Assembly: GCF_014596565.1 (NCBI RefSeq)
Contig: NZ_NOIN01000001.1
Coordinates: 682,001 to 746,000 of the forward strand
Reading direction: 5' to 3'
DNA: 64,000 nt
Source: Pseudomonas sp. PSB18
Lineage (GTDB): Bacteria > Pseudomonadota > Gammaproteobacteria > Pseudomonadales > Pseudomonadaceae
The position numbers and the translations under genes were made by a program. The notes under the pieces were generated by a model. It was not told the DNA's origin, ran no database searches, and saw nothing but the letters and a program-made list of their open reading frames with translations. Below are positions 48,899-57,927 of this stretch, in pieces; the stretch's first letter is position 1, and each line of letters starts with the position of its first letter.

Positions 48899-50614
48899 CT
48901 AATGGGAAGGAACCTCCTCGAAACCAGCGGCAATCAGATTAGGGCGCAGTGCTTTCAGACAAGTAAGAGGCACGGCCAGCCAGAAAAGGTTCCGAGCTCT
49001 AGTCACAGCGACATATCCGATACGACCTTCTTCGGTAAGAGTGCCGGCAAGCAAGGCGTCGATGTTCGGCTTTTTGGCTACGTACAGAACCGCACCAATA
49101 GACTCGCCCTTCACCTGGTGGATCGTTTCCACCCTGATCCCGGGTTCTCGATCCTTCTCGTCTACTGCGCCAGTTAGGGGCAGATCCAACAATCCGGTTT
49201 TAGCCAGCTTGTTGCCCAGCCTGTCTGCGGCCCCCAACCCAAATTGCCCTTCGGTGGTCGAGAGAAGCTTTTTGAGATTGGTCACTAATTTGGGATGCCA
49301 CTCGGTTTTAGCCAAGAGTGTAGATGAGGGTAGCCCGGACTCAGCATCGCGGATGAAGCTCCACAGCAGTCGCCTAAGCCCAAGCATCCATGCATCCTGC
49401 GGGGCACCCTGAAGGTGGGTACTGAGGCCAAGCGGCGGCTTATCCATCAAACCCACCACCGCTCGGCACACAAGCTTGAAGCATTCTTGATAGCGGCCTT
49501 GCTGGTCTCGGATCAATGCCGCTTCGGTGAACAGAGCAACCGTACCTTGGCCGGGAGGAGCGGCTTTGCCAGAAAGCACTGCCGCTCGGTCAGCCCCCCG
49601 ACTGAGTATCACCGCATCTTCATGTCGCACGCCCAAGTCATCAATCTGCGCTTTGAACGATTCAAAAAGCTTAGGAAGTTCGGAGTCCTTGTACCCAACG
49701 AAATATGCCCCTCCGTTTTCAGGCTCCCGATCGGCTTCATCCTCGCGGCCACAGAGCAAATTGGCGATGTTGATGATTGGAGGGAGTGAGCGGTAATTGC
49801 GCGTGAGCTTGAAATCCTTCACCCCAGCACGGTTGTAATAATTGCTCAGGAACGAACCGTCAGCTCCTGCGAAGCCGTAAATGCCTTGGTTCACGTCACC
49901 AATGAGCGAGACATGGACTCCTGCCTTGATGAGCAATTCCAAGATAGCCTGATGCAAGGTGCCCAAATCCTGGGACTCATCGACCAAAATCTGCGGGTAG
50001 CGGGCGGCAAGCGCGCGCAAGACTGCAGGTTGGCCCACCAACGTTCGATAAACCCAGTACCGGCCAAGCTCGTGCGTGTAGGCTCCAATGCGACCCAAGC
50101 GTTTGATCGTATCTGATGCAATGACAGTATCGAGTTTCACCAAATCATCGTGGGTACCGGTGAAGAAGTAGAAGCTCCCATGCTCCAGGCCCACTTTGAC
50201 GTCCTTGATAGGGGTCGGACGTCCTTCCTCAGGCCAGTACCTAAAGCTAGCCAGGAACGGCTCTGTACCGGATAGAAGATACGCGGCTTGGTCTGAGGAC
50301 ATTGTCCGGTGAGCGTGGGGACGCAGCACATGCTGGGTGAAGAAACCGTCGAGCGTGTCCACCTCTACACGCTTGCGGTTAGCGTCGTCTGGAAGATTTG
50401 AAGCGAGCTGAGCGTAGCCTTTGTTGAAAGTATTGACCGCTACGTTCGAGAAAGACAAAAGTACAACCCGACCCCGACTATTTTCCATTTTTTGCCGGAC
50501 GGCAATCAGTCGCCTGATCGCTGTGGCCGTCTTGCCGCTACCGGCGCAGGCCGTGACAGCGATAGGTCCAAGAGGCGCATTGATTATTTCCTTCTGCTCA
50601 TCGGAGAGCTTCAT
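48899..50614 (-). CDS. gajB: Gabija helicase-like protein GajB
   Basis: 571-residue UvrD/PcrA-type superfamily 1 protein. Motif I TACAGSGKT, motif Ia LLSFSNVAV, motif II ILVDESQDL (DESQ in place of DEAQ), motif III GDVNQGIYGFAGADG and motif VI VAVTRARNLFWL are present. In Gabija, GajB binds GajA to form the active supramolecular complex that cleaves phage DNA when nucleotide pools fall. Its start overlaps the gajA stop by 4 bases, the usual gajA-gajB coupling. It is a little longer than the best-studied Bacillus GajB. Confidence 0.88.
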   Translation of the reverse strand: MKLSDEQKEIINAPLGPIAVTACAGSGKTATAIRRLIAVRQKMENSRGRVVLLSFSNVAVNTFNKGYAQLASNLPDDANRKRVEVDTLDGFFTQHVLRPHAHRTMSSDQAAYLLSGTEPFLASFRYWPEEGRPTPIKDVKVGLEHGSFYFFTGTHDDLVKLDTVIASDTIKRLGRIGAYTHELGRYWVYRTLVGQPAVLRALAARYPQILVDESQDLGTLHQAILELLIKAGVHVSLIGDVNQGIYGFAGADGSFLSNYYNRAGVKDFKLTRNYRSLPPIINIANLLCGREDEADREPENGGAYFVGYKDSELPKLFESFKAQIDDLGVRHEDAVILSRGADRAAVLSGKAAPPGQGTVALFTEAALIRDQQGRYQECFKLVCRAVVGLMDKPPLGLSTHLQGAPQDAWMLGLRRLLWSFIRDAESGLPSSTLLAKTEWHPKLVTNLKKLLSTTEGQFGLGAADRLGNKLAKTGLLDLPLTGAVDEKDREPGIRVETIHQVKGESIGAVLYVAKKPNIDALLAGTLTEEGRIGYVAVTRARNLFWLAVPLTCLKALRPNLIAAGFEEVPSH

Positions 50615-52503
50615 GGCTTGATCGCTCCCTGACAGACATGCTCAATCGCCTTACGAAGATAGTCAGGTACTTCACACGTTGCCGTGCTGGAAATCTGTTC
50701 AGCCAAAGCTTGGGCAAACCGGCCCTTCTGCAGGTTACCGCTACTCGCTTTACGCTCGAACATACCGCAAAACAGCGCTTTCGCCTTCGCAGTGTTGTCT
50801 GGCTGAGCATCGACGATCTTGCGTAGCGCTGCCGAAATGATCGGATGAGGGTCTGCTAAAGCCTTGAGCATCGGGTCGCGGTTTGCCTCAAGCAATGCAA
50901 GGTCGTATTCCAGCGTTTTCAGACCGTGGAACACTTTGACGAAAGCGTCTTCCGATTCCTTCATCTTGACGGTGTTGCTCGACAGCCTCACTTCGTCTCC
51001 CAGCGACGGGTAGACTTCTTTCCGTTTTAGCTTCTTCTTTTTCTTCGCAGGCTCAGCCAACGGATCATCCGCGTCATCGTCGCCAACAGGGACATCCGTT
51101 TCTTCGAGATACGCAGCCTCGGCGAGAATGTCTTCGATGTTACCTGCATCCAGCGCAACTTCCGCAAGCTCGTGGGCCTCTTCCTCATCGAAAGGATCGG
51201 CGTCGGTTACGACGGCAACCGGGATCCGAAGTCCGTTTTCACCGAACAAGGGTAGGAAAGAATCGAAATTGAGCCCTTCGACACTGATCAGGCTGACCCC
51301 GAACTCTCGCAGGTCCAGCCCCATGAGCGTTGCCAGAGCATCGACGAGCATGAGCTCGGCGGCGCCTTCAACGAATATTACCCGGCGAGCAAAAAAAAGT
51401 TCGGCTCGGGTCACGTCCAGGTAGCGCTCCAGCTTTTCGCGTTTGCCCTTACCGAACTTGATGTCACGCGGGAAGAAGGTCTCTACGCCGGCATCGTTCT
51501 CAACCAAACACACCAGGGATTCGAGCTTGGAATTGCTGGCAAAATTGGGAGAGTGACTGGTGACGAACAGCTGAACCGCCTTTTCGCCTTCGCTCGTTGG
51601 TAAGCCTGCAAGGTAGCGCAACAACACGCGCTGCAGCTGAGGATGCAAATGGGCTTCCGGCTCTTCAACAATCAAGCTGCGATACGCGGCGTCCGGATTC
51701 TTGGCCAGCTCGCTTAGCACTACCGCCATGAAAATCAGGTTGTTGAAACCCAGGCCATTCTGCTCAATCTCCATTGCTTGAGCCGTGAGGGAAAGCCGAG
51801 CAGATAACCGCTGAAAGTCCGTCGCGCTAAGTCCAACAGCGAGTGTCTGTGCCAATTGATCGCCCATCATCAGGCCGTGTCGGGACGAAATCGCGGAATG
51901 GGTGTTCTGGATCGCTTCGGTCTGTTGGAGCTTGTCGTCCAGTTCCTTCAGTGCTTGGTTAATTGCGTCACGCCCAGGTTCATCCGTGAGCATATGAAGC
52001 AGGTGTGCCAGCTGGCTGTTGCGGCTGGGTCGAAGTCCCTGAGCGGCATCCCGCAGGGGTTGGAGATAAACGCCCCTGAGGTTTTCCATCATGTCTGAGG
52101 TGAGGGTCACGTCCAGATGATCGCCACACCAACGCTTCACTCTGAAGCGTCCTGTCTGATCTGCGTCGGTATAGCGGACATGGATATGGGCTTCCATGGT
52201 CTTATCAGCAGCAGGCTTGAGCGCAGCGATAAAGTCCGCTTCATCATCGTGGCTTAAATCACGAAAGACAAAATGGAAGGAAATGTCGCCAGCCGGCTCG
52301 CCTTCAAGCGGACGATGCCGATCGGCGATATCAAGGCGGGGATACGGTTCGTCATGACCGGCGAGAAGGGTTCGAAGCGCATCCACTACAGCGCTTTTGC
52401 CAACATTGTTTGGACCTACCAGCACATTCAACCCAGGCTGAAATTTCAGCTTGGCGTCACGTAGCTTGCGGAAATTCTTAATAGTCAGCTCAGCGAGGTA
52501 CAT
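50611..52503 (-). CDS. gajA: Gabija OLD-family nuclease GajA
   Basis: 630-residue OLD (class 2) protein: an N-terminal ABC-type ATPase split around a dimerisation domain, then a TOPRIM nuclease domain. Walker A is GPNNVGKS (30-37), Walker B IVEEPEAHLHPQLQ, and VTSHSPNFASN follows. TOPRIM residues are Glu in IFVEGAAE and Asp pairs in VVTDADPFDE. An acidic then lysine-rich insertion (DDDADDPLAEPAKKKKKLKRK, about 495-515) lies in the TOPRIM region and is not obvious in standard GajA. ATG 52503 is chosen because GGAG precedes it. Together with gajB it is a complete Gabija system. Confidence 0.9.
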   Translation of the reverse strand: MYLAELTIKNFRKLRDAKLKFQPGLNVLVGPNNVGKSAVVDALRTLLAGHDEPYPRLDIADRHRPLEGEPAGDISFHFVFRDLSHDDEADFIAALKPAADKTMEAHIHVRYTDADQTGRFRVKRWCGDHLDVTLTSDMMENLRGVYLQPLRDAAQGLRPSRNSQLAHLLHMLTDEPGRDAINQALKELDDKLQQTEAIQNTHSAISSRHGLMMGDQLAQTLAVGLSATDFQRLSARLSLTAQAMEIEQNGLGFNNLIFMAVVLSELAKNPDAAYRSLIVEEPEAHLHPQLQRVLLRYLAGLPTSEGEKAVQLFVTSHSPNFASNSKLESLVCLVENDAGVETFFPRDIKFGKGKREKLERYLDVTRAELFFARRVIFVEGAAELMLVDALATLMGLDLREFGVSLISVEGLNFDSFLPLFGENGLRIPVAVVTDADPFDEEEAHELAEVALDAGNIEDILAEAAYLEETDVPVGDDDADDPLAEPAKKKKKLKRKEVYPSLGDEVRLSSNTVKMKESEDAFVKVFHGLKTLEYDLALLEANRDPMLKALADPHPIISAALRKIVDAQPDNTAKAKALFCGMFERKASSGNLQKGRFAQALAEQISSTATCEVPDYLRKAIEHVCQGAIKP

Positions 52504-52954
52504 GAAAGTCTCCATCCTTGTTGTGCGGATGAAAGCCTATATGAGCTGAAGTGCGCAATAGAGCTTTCTCTTTCCGGCTTCGAAGGTTCGCTATTGATGA
52601 AGGCGATCATGTCTTCAGGTGAGAAAAATGGATGCTAGCCCACCTCGCCATGCCCCTCTTCCCACACCCTACACCCTGCAGCACAGCGAGCACACTGAGT
52701 ACGCCGAGCACATCAAGCACATCGGAGCACCGCAAAACAAAAATATAAATATGAAATTCAGCAGGTTATAAATATTTTCTGCGTGATATCGCGCAATTCA
52801 ATTATCTGAACTAGCCTCATATCAGGAATTTGAGTGGTCTGTATCGTTCATTCACGTGCATAGAAATGCGCGATATGAGCGTGTGATGACGGTTTGCGAT
52901 CGTCAACAGATGCCCGGAAACTGGACCCCACAGTAAACGGATAGGGGCTGCACA
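52504..52954. other. Divergent intergenic region with an inverted repeat
   Basis: 450 bases between gajA (minus) and the 224-residue gene (plus). It contains a low-complexity stretch of GAGCACA-type repeats (about 52685-52735), an A+T-rich segment likely to hold promoters, and a 9 bp inverted repeat, TATCGCGCA at 52787-52795 and TGCGCGATA at 52867-52875. No gene seen. Confidence 0.5.
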
Positions 52955-53629
52955 ATGGCCAACGCAAAACAGTCAGCAAAACGCCGCTTAACGATGGCGG
53001 AACGTGCTCAGCAACTGATGCTGGTTCACTTTCCCAACATTCCCGATGCGTTGAAATGGACGCGAAAAACCCACGACGGCTTTAGCACGATTCCTCGAAC
53101 ACTGCCCATTGCCATGCAGATTATTGACGCCGATTCGAAGGGGCAGCCTGCCGGGCACGTGCTGTTTTGTCTATGGGCGCGCATGCCCGATCATCCGGTC
53201 ATAACGATCGAGAACCCAAGCACCTTTGCGGCTGAAGCCGGGTTTCTCGGGGAGCGGGCTGTGGACACTTGGCGTCGCCGGATGAAGAAGCTCCGGGAGC
53301 TGAACTTCATCATGACCAAGCCAGGCGCATCCGGTGAATTTCACTACGTGATGCTCACTAATCCTAACGCTGCGGTCGAGTGGATGCGCAACCACGGCAA
53401 GGTTCAGGATGGCCTGTATAGCCGCTTCATCGAGCGACTTCCGGAGATCGGTGCCTATGGCGACATAGAAGCGCTCCATGCCTATTGGGCCGCGCTCAAA
53501 GAAGCAGAGAAGGCGGCTGTGGCTGCTGAAGTTGCTAAGCAGGCATCGAGCCCCTCCGTATTGGACGAGCCGGCCCCAGCTCCACCCACCAAACCCAAGC
53601 GGATCAGGAGGACGAATGCTGATGCGTAG
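52955..53629 (+). CDS. Unknown 224-residue protein, possible winged-helix
   Basis: Not recognised with confidence. The central part (about 85-130, RAVDTWRRRMKKLRELNFI, then MTKPGASGEFHYVMLTNP) reads like a winged-helix DNA-binding domain of the kind found in plasmid and island-associated hypothetical proteins; the C-terminus is Ala/Pro/Lys-rich. Base composition is closer to the host than the recombinase genes. Its last codons overlap the first repeat of the array that follows. Confidence 0.6.
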   Translation: MANAKQSAKRRLTMAERAQQLMLVHFPNIPDALKWTRKTHDGFSTIPRTLPIAMQIIDADSKGQPAGHVLFCLWARMPDHPVITIENPSTFAAEAGFLGERAVDTWRRRMKKLRELNFIMTKPGASGEFHYVMLTNPNAAVEWMRNHGKVQDGLYSRFIERLPEIGAYGDIEALHAYWAALKEAEKAAVAAEVAKQASSPSVLDEPAPAPPTKPKRIRRTNADA

Positions 53630-54066
53630 GAGAATACGGGGCACTAAGTGCTAATTCACCAACATCGGCGCCCTCAAAAATAAAGCCTTGGACCAGCTGA
53701 GGGGTCGAGTCTTGACTGGTCCGGGCTTTGGTGGTGCAACGCTTAGCTGATCGATACAACCTAGAGGAGGCCGAAAATGCAGTTACTTAGGAGAAGAGTC
53801 GCGGGCGCTGAGTGCCAATCCACCCACCTCAGCGCCCTCAAAAATAAAGCCCTGGACTAGCTGAGGGTCGAGTCTTGACTGGCCAGGGCTGTGGTGGTGC
53901 AACGCTTAGCTGACCGATACGACCTAGAGGAGGCCAAAAATGCAATTACTGAGGAGAAGAGTCGCGGGCGCCGAGTGCCAATCCACCCACCCCGGCGCCC
54001 TCAAAAATAAAGCCCTGAACCAGCTGAGGGTCGAGTCTTGACTGGTCAGGGCTGTGGTGGTGCAAG
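53606..54066 (+). repeat. Array of tandem ~163 bp repeats with paired stems
   Basis: Full units at 53668-53831 and 53832-53994, a partial third at 53995-54066 and a partial leading unit from 53606. Each unit can form stem A (GGGCGCTGAG 53803-53812 with CTCAGCGCCC 53828-53837; in the next copy GGGCGCCGAG 53966-53975 with CCCGGCGCCC 53991-54000) and stem B (AGCCCTGG 53848-53855 with CCAGGGCT 53883-53890; AGCCCTGAACCAG 54011-54023 with CTGGTCAGGGCT 54042-54053). Stem A shows a T-A to C-G double change. Each unit also has AGAGGAGG then ATG opening a 25-35 codon frame, and a second short frame; neither frame is kept in all copies. A structured RNA array is the simplest reading. Confidence 0.65.
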
Positions 54067-54071
54067 GTTAG

Positions 54072-54105
54072 GGGGTGCTAGACCTCACAACGAGTCTAGC
54101 ACCCC
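54072..54105 (+). terminator. Hairpin after the repeat array, likely terminator
   Basis: GGGGTGCTAGAC (54072-54083) pairs perfectly with GTCTAGCACCCC (54094-54105) over a 10-base loop. Only two T's follow, so termination efficiency is uncertain. Confidence 0.6.
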
Positions 54106-54207
54106 TTACTCGGTTTACGGCAGAGGACGACCCTCACCAAGGTGATGCACCACGCACACCTGACGTCGTGTATCCAACTGGACCCAGGACGACTCCGCTT
54201 GCGAGGT

Positions 54208-56583
54208 TTACGAATCACTAAGTCGGTATTTCCCCGTATCTATTTTCGACATGAGTTTCTTCGCGCAGAGGCTACCAATCGCGCGTCCTGCAAGGACCTC
54301 GTAGGAGCATCCCAAATCACTCAGTACGAAGATCTCCCTGAGCCATTGCACCACCTCGTCTTTGGTAGCCGTGCTCGCATTACAGCGCATCCGATACTCG
54401 ATGACTGAAGTGGCGATGAAAAGATCGGGAAATTCATCAACCGCATACAGGTACTCATTCTCGTCAGGAAATTGGAAGTCCCGAATCAGCGCCGCAGCGT
54501 TGAACATCGAATTTCCTCGCGCCGACGACCGCGCGGTAGCCAACAACGCTGCCTGCATAGCTATTCGGGAAATGCTTTCGTCATCCAAAGGAGAAGAAAC
54601 GCAGGTTAAACATCTATTGAACTTGTCATGCGGTGTCATCGCCTCGCATTCGGTGCACGGCCGGAGCCAGCCCTCAGTGAGCTCATTACGAACAGAGTCG
54701 ATGCCGACGATACGGGTACCGGTGGTCAATGAGATCATCCATCCCCACAGCTGAACTCCACGACTGCTCCACCTGATACCTCCCTCATATACCCATCGCC
54801 GCCACTTACTGGCGTAAGCAAACCCTTCACCGAAGACTTGGTGCCTCCCTTCCAATCCTGCGTATCTCTGCACCCGGTTTACGATGAAGCGAGGCTCCGC
54901 TTCGAGAGCGTCCTGCTCAATAATTGGTACGCGATCCATCTTCTCCAAAAGCTTGCGCAAGAAGTCTGACTTCACACCTCGAACACCCACAAGCAACTCG
55001 ATCGGCACGATAATGTATGCTCGCGTCGTCGCCCGCCCAAGTGCACAAGCCAACGTGGTGTCGTCCATCTCAAAGCCCGCGACAACGATGACGACAGGCG
55101 CTTCCATACCCCGATAAGCTGAGATCGTGGAGTTTGGAAGATCGATTCCCGCAAGCGACAAGGAGTACTGGCCGAGCACGATCACGTCCTGCTTGCTCAC
55201 ACCGTCCTTCGCGAGGCTTGCCATCATAAGCCGAAGTGTTTTTGAAATGTCTCTGCTGATCTTTCTACCTAAGTCCTCACCCGTGATGGGGCGAGGGCAA
55301 GTCACCTCATGCCGCGGCTGCCGCATTTCGAGCATGGTCTGAGTGATACCACCAGGATTTCGATAGACTGTAGAGAGATAGAAGAAACACTCGCCGTAGG
55401 TTTCCTCCAAAAATTTATAGGTACTGCCCCGCTCAATACCTGGAAGGACTTGTAGCTCGTCGGCAAAAACGAATCTTCGAGCATTAGAGAAGTGCTCGCG
55501 CAAGGCCAGGTGATCCGCTTCATTCAGCGCTTGTGCTTCATCGACGATCATGACGGCATATTGTCGATCCACCACCCCATGAAGGGCTTTGTGATGATCG
55601 TCGTAATTCGGCTCACCGGCAGCGACTTCCCTATTGATTGGATTGAGGGACTCACAATAGGAATGGAACGTTTGAACGACGATCGCCCGGCCGAGATGGC
55701 TCAATTGGGCGGATACCTTCTGAGTAATCTGTCGATTCTTGAGCAGAAAGATCACTTTTAGATTGAGCTCTGCAAACTGCTCAGCAAGCGATCGCGCGAT
55801 AAGTGTCTTGCCGCTTCCTGAGAAACCGGCGATCAACCTGCCCTGTGAGCCCACGCATAGGGCCACCTGATTAGCTTGTCTATCATCCAATCTCAGCCAC
55901 AACTCACCGTCCGCTACAATCTTGCGGCCCAGTGCTCCATCTCGCACTTCTCGCGGCCAAACCGTTTCAAGAAAACGCTCGATTTCCAACCTGAAGCTGT
56001 CATTGCTCCCGTAATTCAATGCTGATTTCCAGTGCAACATCAATTGCTTGATGCGCGAAGGAATATCCCGATTATGCTTGTGCAGTATCAAAATGCCGTC
56101 GCTTAGCGGGAGGTCGAGCGGAACGTAAGCACTGGCGATTTGCGTGCTATCGAGATCGAAGTCCGGGAAGTGGACCGCATAACCGACGGGACACTTCATC
56201 TGCCACGACTTGAGCATCTCGTGTAGTACGAAGGTGTTATCCCTCACCTGACTCAGGGGGTCTACTTCATATCCCTGACGCTCGTGAACAAATCGAACCC
56301 CTAAAGGCCTGTACAGTCCAGACTTTGTTTCGACACAAAGCATGCCCAACGCAGCATGCAGGATCACGAAATCGATCTCACCTGACAAATGATTCCTTGC
56401 CTGAGAGACGCTCAGATACTCCTGCAATTCTGGCGAGTAAACTCGCTTGGTCCTCCCCCTCAGCCAAGGTAGAGAATGGATTACGGAGAATTCGTCATCT
56501 AACGCCGCCAGCGCTTGGAAGAGCGTGTATTCGCCTTCGCTGCGAAACTCCGCTTGATCGAGTGCTGGGAAGAACTTTGCCAT
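54208..56583 (-). CDS. NERD-nuclease / superfamily 1 helicase fusion
   Basis: 791-residue protein. The N-terminal NERD domain (about 15-115) has the PD-(D/E)xK pattern GEIDFVIL...LCVETKSG. The helicase part has Walker A AGFSGSGKT, motif II IVDEAQALN and a late motif VALGRATTRAY-like segment. A C-terminal zinc-finger-like CTECEAM...CLTC (about 665-680) follows. NERD-helicases occur in defence loci, including the Nhi nuclease-helicase, and a phage-DNA-degrading role is the natural inference. It appears to be a single-gene module. The ATG at 56583 opens MAKFFPALDQAEFRSEGE. Confidence 0.8.
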   Translation of the reverse strand: MAKFFPALDQAEFRSEGEYTLFQALAALDDEFSVIHSLPWLRGRTKRVYSPELQEYLSVSQARNHLSGEIDFVILHAALGMLCVETKSGLYRPLGVRFVHERQGYEVDPLSQVRDNTFVLHEMLKSWQMKCPVGYAVHFPDFDLDSTQIASAYVPLDLPLSDGILILHKHNRDIPSRIKQLMLHWKSALNYGSNDSFRLEIERFLETVWPREVRDGALGRKIVADGELWLRLDDRQANQVALCVGSQGRLIAGFSGSGKTLIARSLAEQFAELNLKVIFLLKNRQITQKVSAQLSHLGRAIVVQTFHSYCESLNPINREVAAGEPNYDDHHKALHGVVDRQYAVMIVDEAQALNEADHLALREHFSNARRFVFADELQVLPGIERGSTYKFLEETYGECFFYLSTVYRNPGGITQTMLEMRQPRHEVTCPRPITGEDLGRKISRDISKTLRLMMASLAKDGVSKQDVIVLGQYSLSLAGIDLPNSTISAYRGMEAPVVIVVAGFEMDDTTLACALGRATTRAYIIVPIELLVGVRGVKSDFLRKLLEKMDRVPIIEQDALEAEPRFIVNRVQRYAGLEGRHQVFGEGFAYASKWRRWVYEGGIRWSSRGVQLWGWMISLTTGTRIVGIDSVRNELTEGWLRPCTECEAMTPHDKFNRCLTCVSSPLDDESISRIAMQAALLATARSSARGNSMFNAAALIRDFQFPDENEYLYAVDEFPDLFIATSVIEYRMRCNASTATKDEVVQWLREIFVLSDLGCSYEVLAGRAIGSLCAKKLMSKIDTGKYRLSDS

Positions 56584-56983
56584 GGTTGGAATTCAAGCGC
56601 CTCTGGAGGATGAGCCTGTTAGCATACGGCACTACTATAAGGGGTCTGAGTGTTGACGTTGATGCCAAACTGCCCCACGTACCGACGCGAGAGTAACTCA
56701 CCCCCAGATCGGCATAAACTGCTCATCTCCTTTCCTGATGTGTCTCATTTTAAGGCTTGGAGGTGTCTACAAAACAAACATCGGCCACTAGCTTTCCCTC
56801 CAGCCATGGCGATTCAGTGGTCTAACAGTCGATACTCAGACGCTATCCAACCAGACTACTCTGCTGACAGCACCACCTCCGTTGTCACTCTCCAGAACGC
56901 GGGCTTTTCCTCCTGATGTTGAAGGCTTGGCATGAGTAAAGGCCCAGATGTCTGATAGAGGGATGTACGGCGCTTCAACGTTA
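56584..56983. other. Intergenic region with no recognisable gene
   Basis: 400 bases upstream of the NERD-helicase and downstream of the XRE gene. An 88-codon plus-strand frame (56650-56916) has no ribosome site or similarity I recognise. It may contain decayed sequence. Confidence 0.4.
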
Positions 56984-57337
56984 TCACTCAGGCGATTTCA
57001 AAATCCCGCGCACTTGGTTGGCCTTTGGGTTGTTCTTGCGCAGCTTCGAAACGCCCTCGGCGATTTCGAGACGCTCGATCTCTTCAATAATGTCCTCGAG
57101 CACTTTCGCAACAGAGCGATTGTCCTTCAACGCGTAGCTACCAACCATCAAAGTTATCGGATGAGCACCGAGCACGGCAGCGATATCGTCAAGCTTCTCG
57201 ATGGTTGGAGCGTACAGACCTCGCTCCAATGTACTGATGTATGTTCGACTGCTAAGGGTGGAAAAGTCCTCCTGAGTTCGACCTTGTTTTACACGTAGCC
57301 ACCGAAGAACCGTTCCGAATGCGCTTTTCAATTCCAA
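56984..57337 (-). CDS. XRE-family HTH transcriptional regulator
   Basis: 117-residue Cro/cI-type repressor. The HTH is residues about 8-64 (LRWLRVKQGRTQEDFS, STLSSRTYISTLERG, PTIEKLDDIAAVLG); the C-terminal 50 residues form a helical, probably dimerising tail. It is divergent from the gene at 57422, with a perfect inverted repeat in between that is its probable operator and would control both genes. Confidence 0.88.
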   Translation of the reverse strand: MELKSAFGTVLRWLRVKQGRTQEDFSTLSSRTYISTLERGLYAPTIEKLDDIAAVLGAHPITLMVGSYALKDNRSVAKVLEDIIEEIERLEIAEGVSKLRKNNPKANQVRGILKSPE

Positions 57338-57374
57338 TTTGCTTGCCCTGCAAAAGGAACGATAAGGCGCTTTT

Positions 57375-57405
57375 GAACAGTATATGACTACAGCGTATAC
57401 TGTTC
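57375..57405. promoter_or_regulatory. Perfect inverted repeat, probable XRE operator
   Basis: GAACAGTATA (57375-57384) and TATACTGTTC (57396-57405) with an 11-base spacer, 17 bases before the start at 57422 and 38 bases before the XRE start. Position and symmetry fit an autoregulated dimer-binding site. The half-site resembles SOS-type boxes, but the spacing is not that of LexA. Confidence 0.75.
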
Positions 57406-57421
57406 ATTTTGGGAGCCAGCC

Positions 57422-57856
57422 ATGTTCATAACCACTCGACAGGCAGAAGTAACCGGCCCACTGACGATTCTTGAGCCCGGCCACCAAGGCTGGCATTTTG
57501 TTCAACAACACCTGATGACGCCTTGGTTTCATACGACGATAGCCAGGTGCGAGGATGGCCTTGAAATCCACGATGTGGTGTTCGTGGATAGCTTGCAAAC
57601 GCTGACTTCCCTTTTGGAGCTAACGGAAATAGGGGTTCAAGTGAAGTCAGTACATCTCGTATCACCTGGTTGGCTCAACGGTGCAGGTGACTGGCGCATG
57701 GAGATGTTGCTGAAGGTAGCTCGAAGCCAGGACGGGACGTCGCTACGATATACCTTGGAGGACGGCCGTCATTACTACTTCCCTGAAGCACAGCAGGACG
57801 ACTCAACCGTCTACTGCGTGCAGGTTTTCCCAAAACCTTCGACCAATGCAACTTAG
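57422..57856 (+). CDS. Unknown 144-residue protein divergent from XRE
   Basis: Not recognised. It is soluble and begins MFITTRQAEVTGPLTILEPG, with no membrane segment, signal peptide or known motif. GGGAGCC lies upstream of the ATG. Control by the neighbouring XRE repressor is implied by the shared operator. It may be a conserved hypothetical carried with the regulator. Confidence 0.6.
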   Translation: MFITTRQAEVTGPLTILEPGHQGWHFVQQHLMTPWFHTTIARCEDGLEIHDVVFVDSLQTLTSLLELTEIGVQVKSVHLVSPGWLNGAGDWRMEMLLKVARSQDGTSLRYTLEDGRHYYFPEAQQDDSTVYCVQVFPKPSTNAT

Positions 57857-57927
57857 AATCCGAGATTCTTACTGCCTGAGCTTAGTTATGCCACCACACG
57901 CTCACAGCTGATATGGTCGAGCCAAGG

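Noticed and set aside
50611..52503. PARIS or stand-alone OLD nuclease
   Set aside because: The coupled UvrD-like helicase gene directly downstream makes this Gabija (class 2 OLD).
53760..53835. Mini-ORFs in the tandem repeats as real peptides
   Set aside because: The ribosome site is strong, but the frames end at different lengths and one copy is cut early, whereas the hairpins are preserved.
53606..54066. CRISPR array
   Set aside because: Units are ~163 bp and nearly identical end to end, with no short repeat/unique spacer alternation and no cas genes.
56650..56916. 88-codon frame between NERD-helicase and XRE
   Set aside because: No ribosome site or known domain; probably chance.
57375..57405. 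LexA/SOS box
   Set aside because: The half-sites resemble ACTGTATA-type boxes, but the 11-base spacer and the adjacent XRE gene point to an XRE operator.
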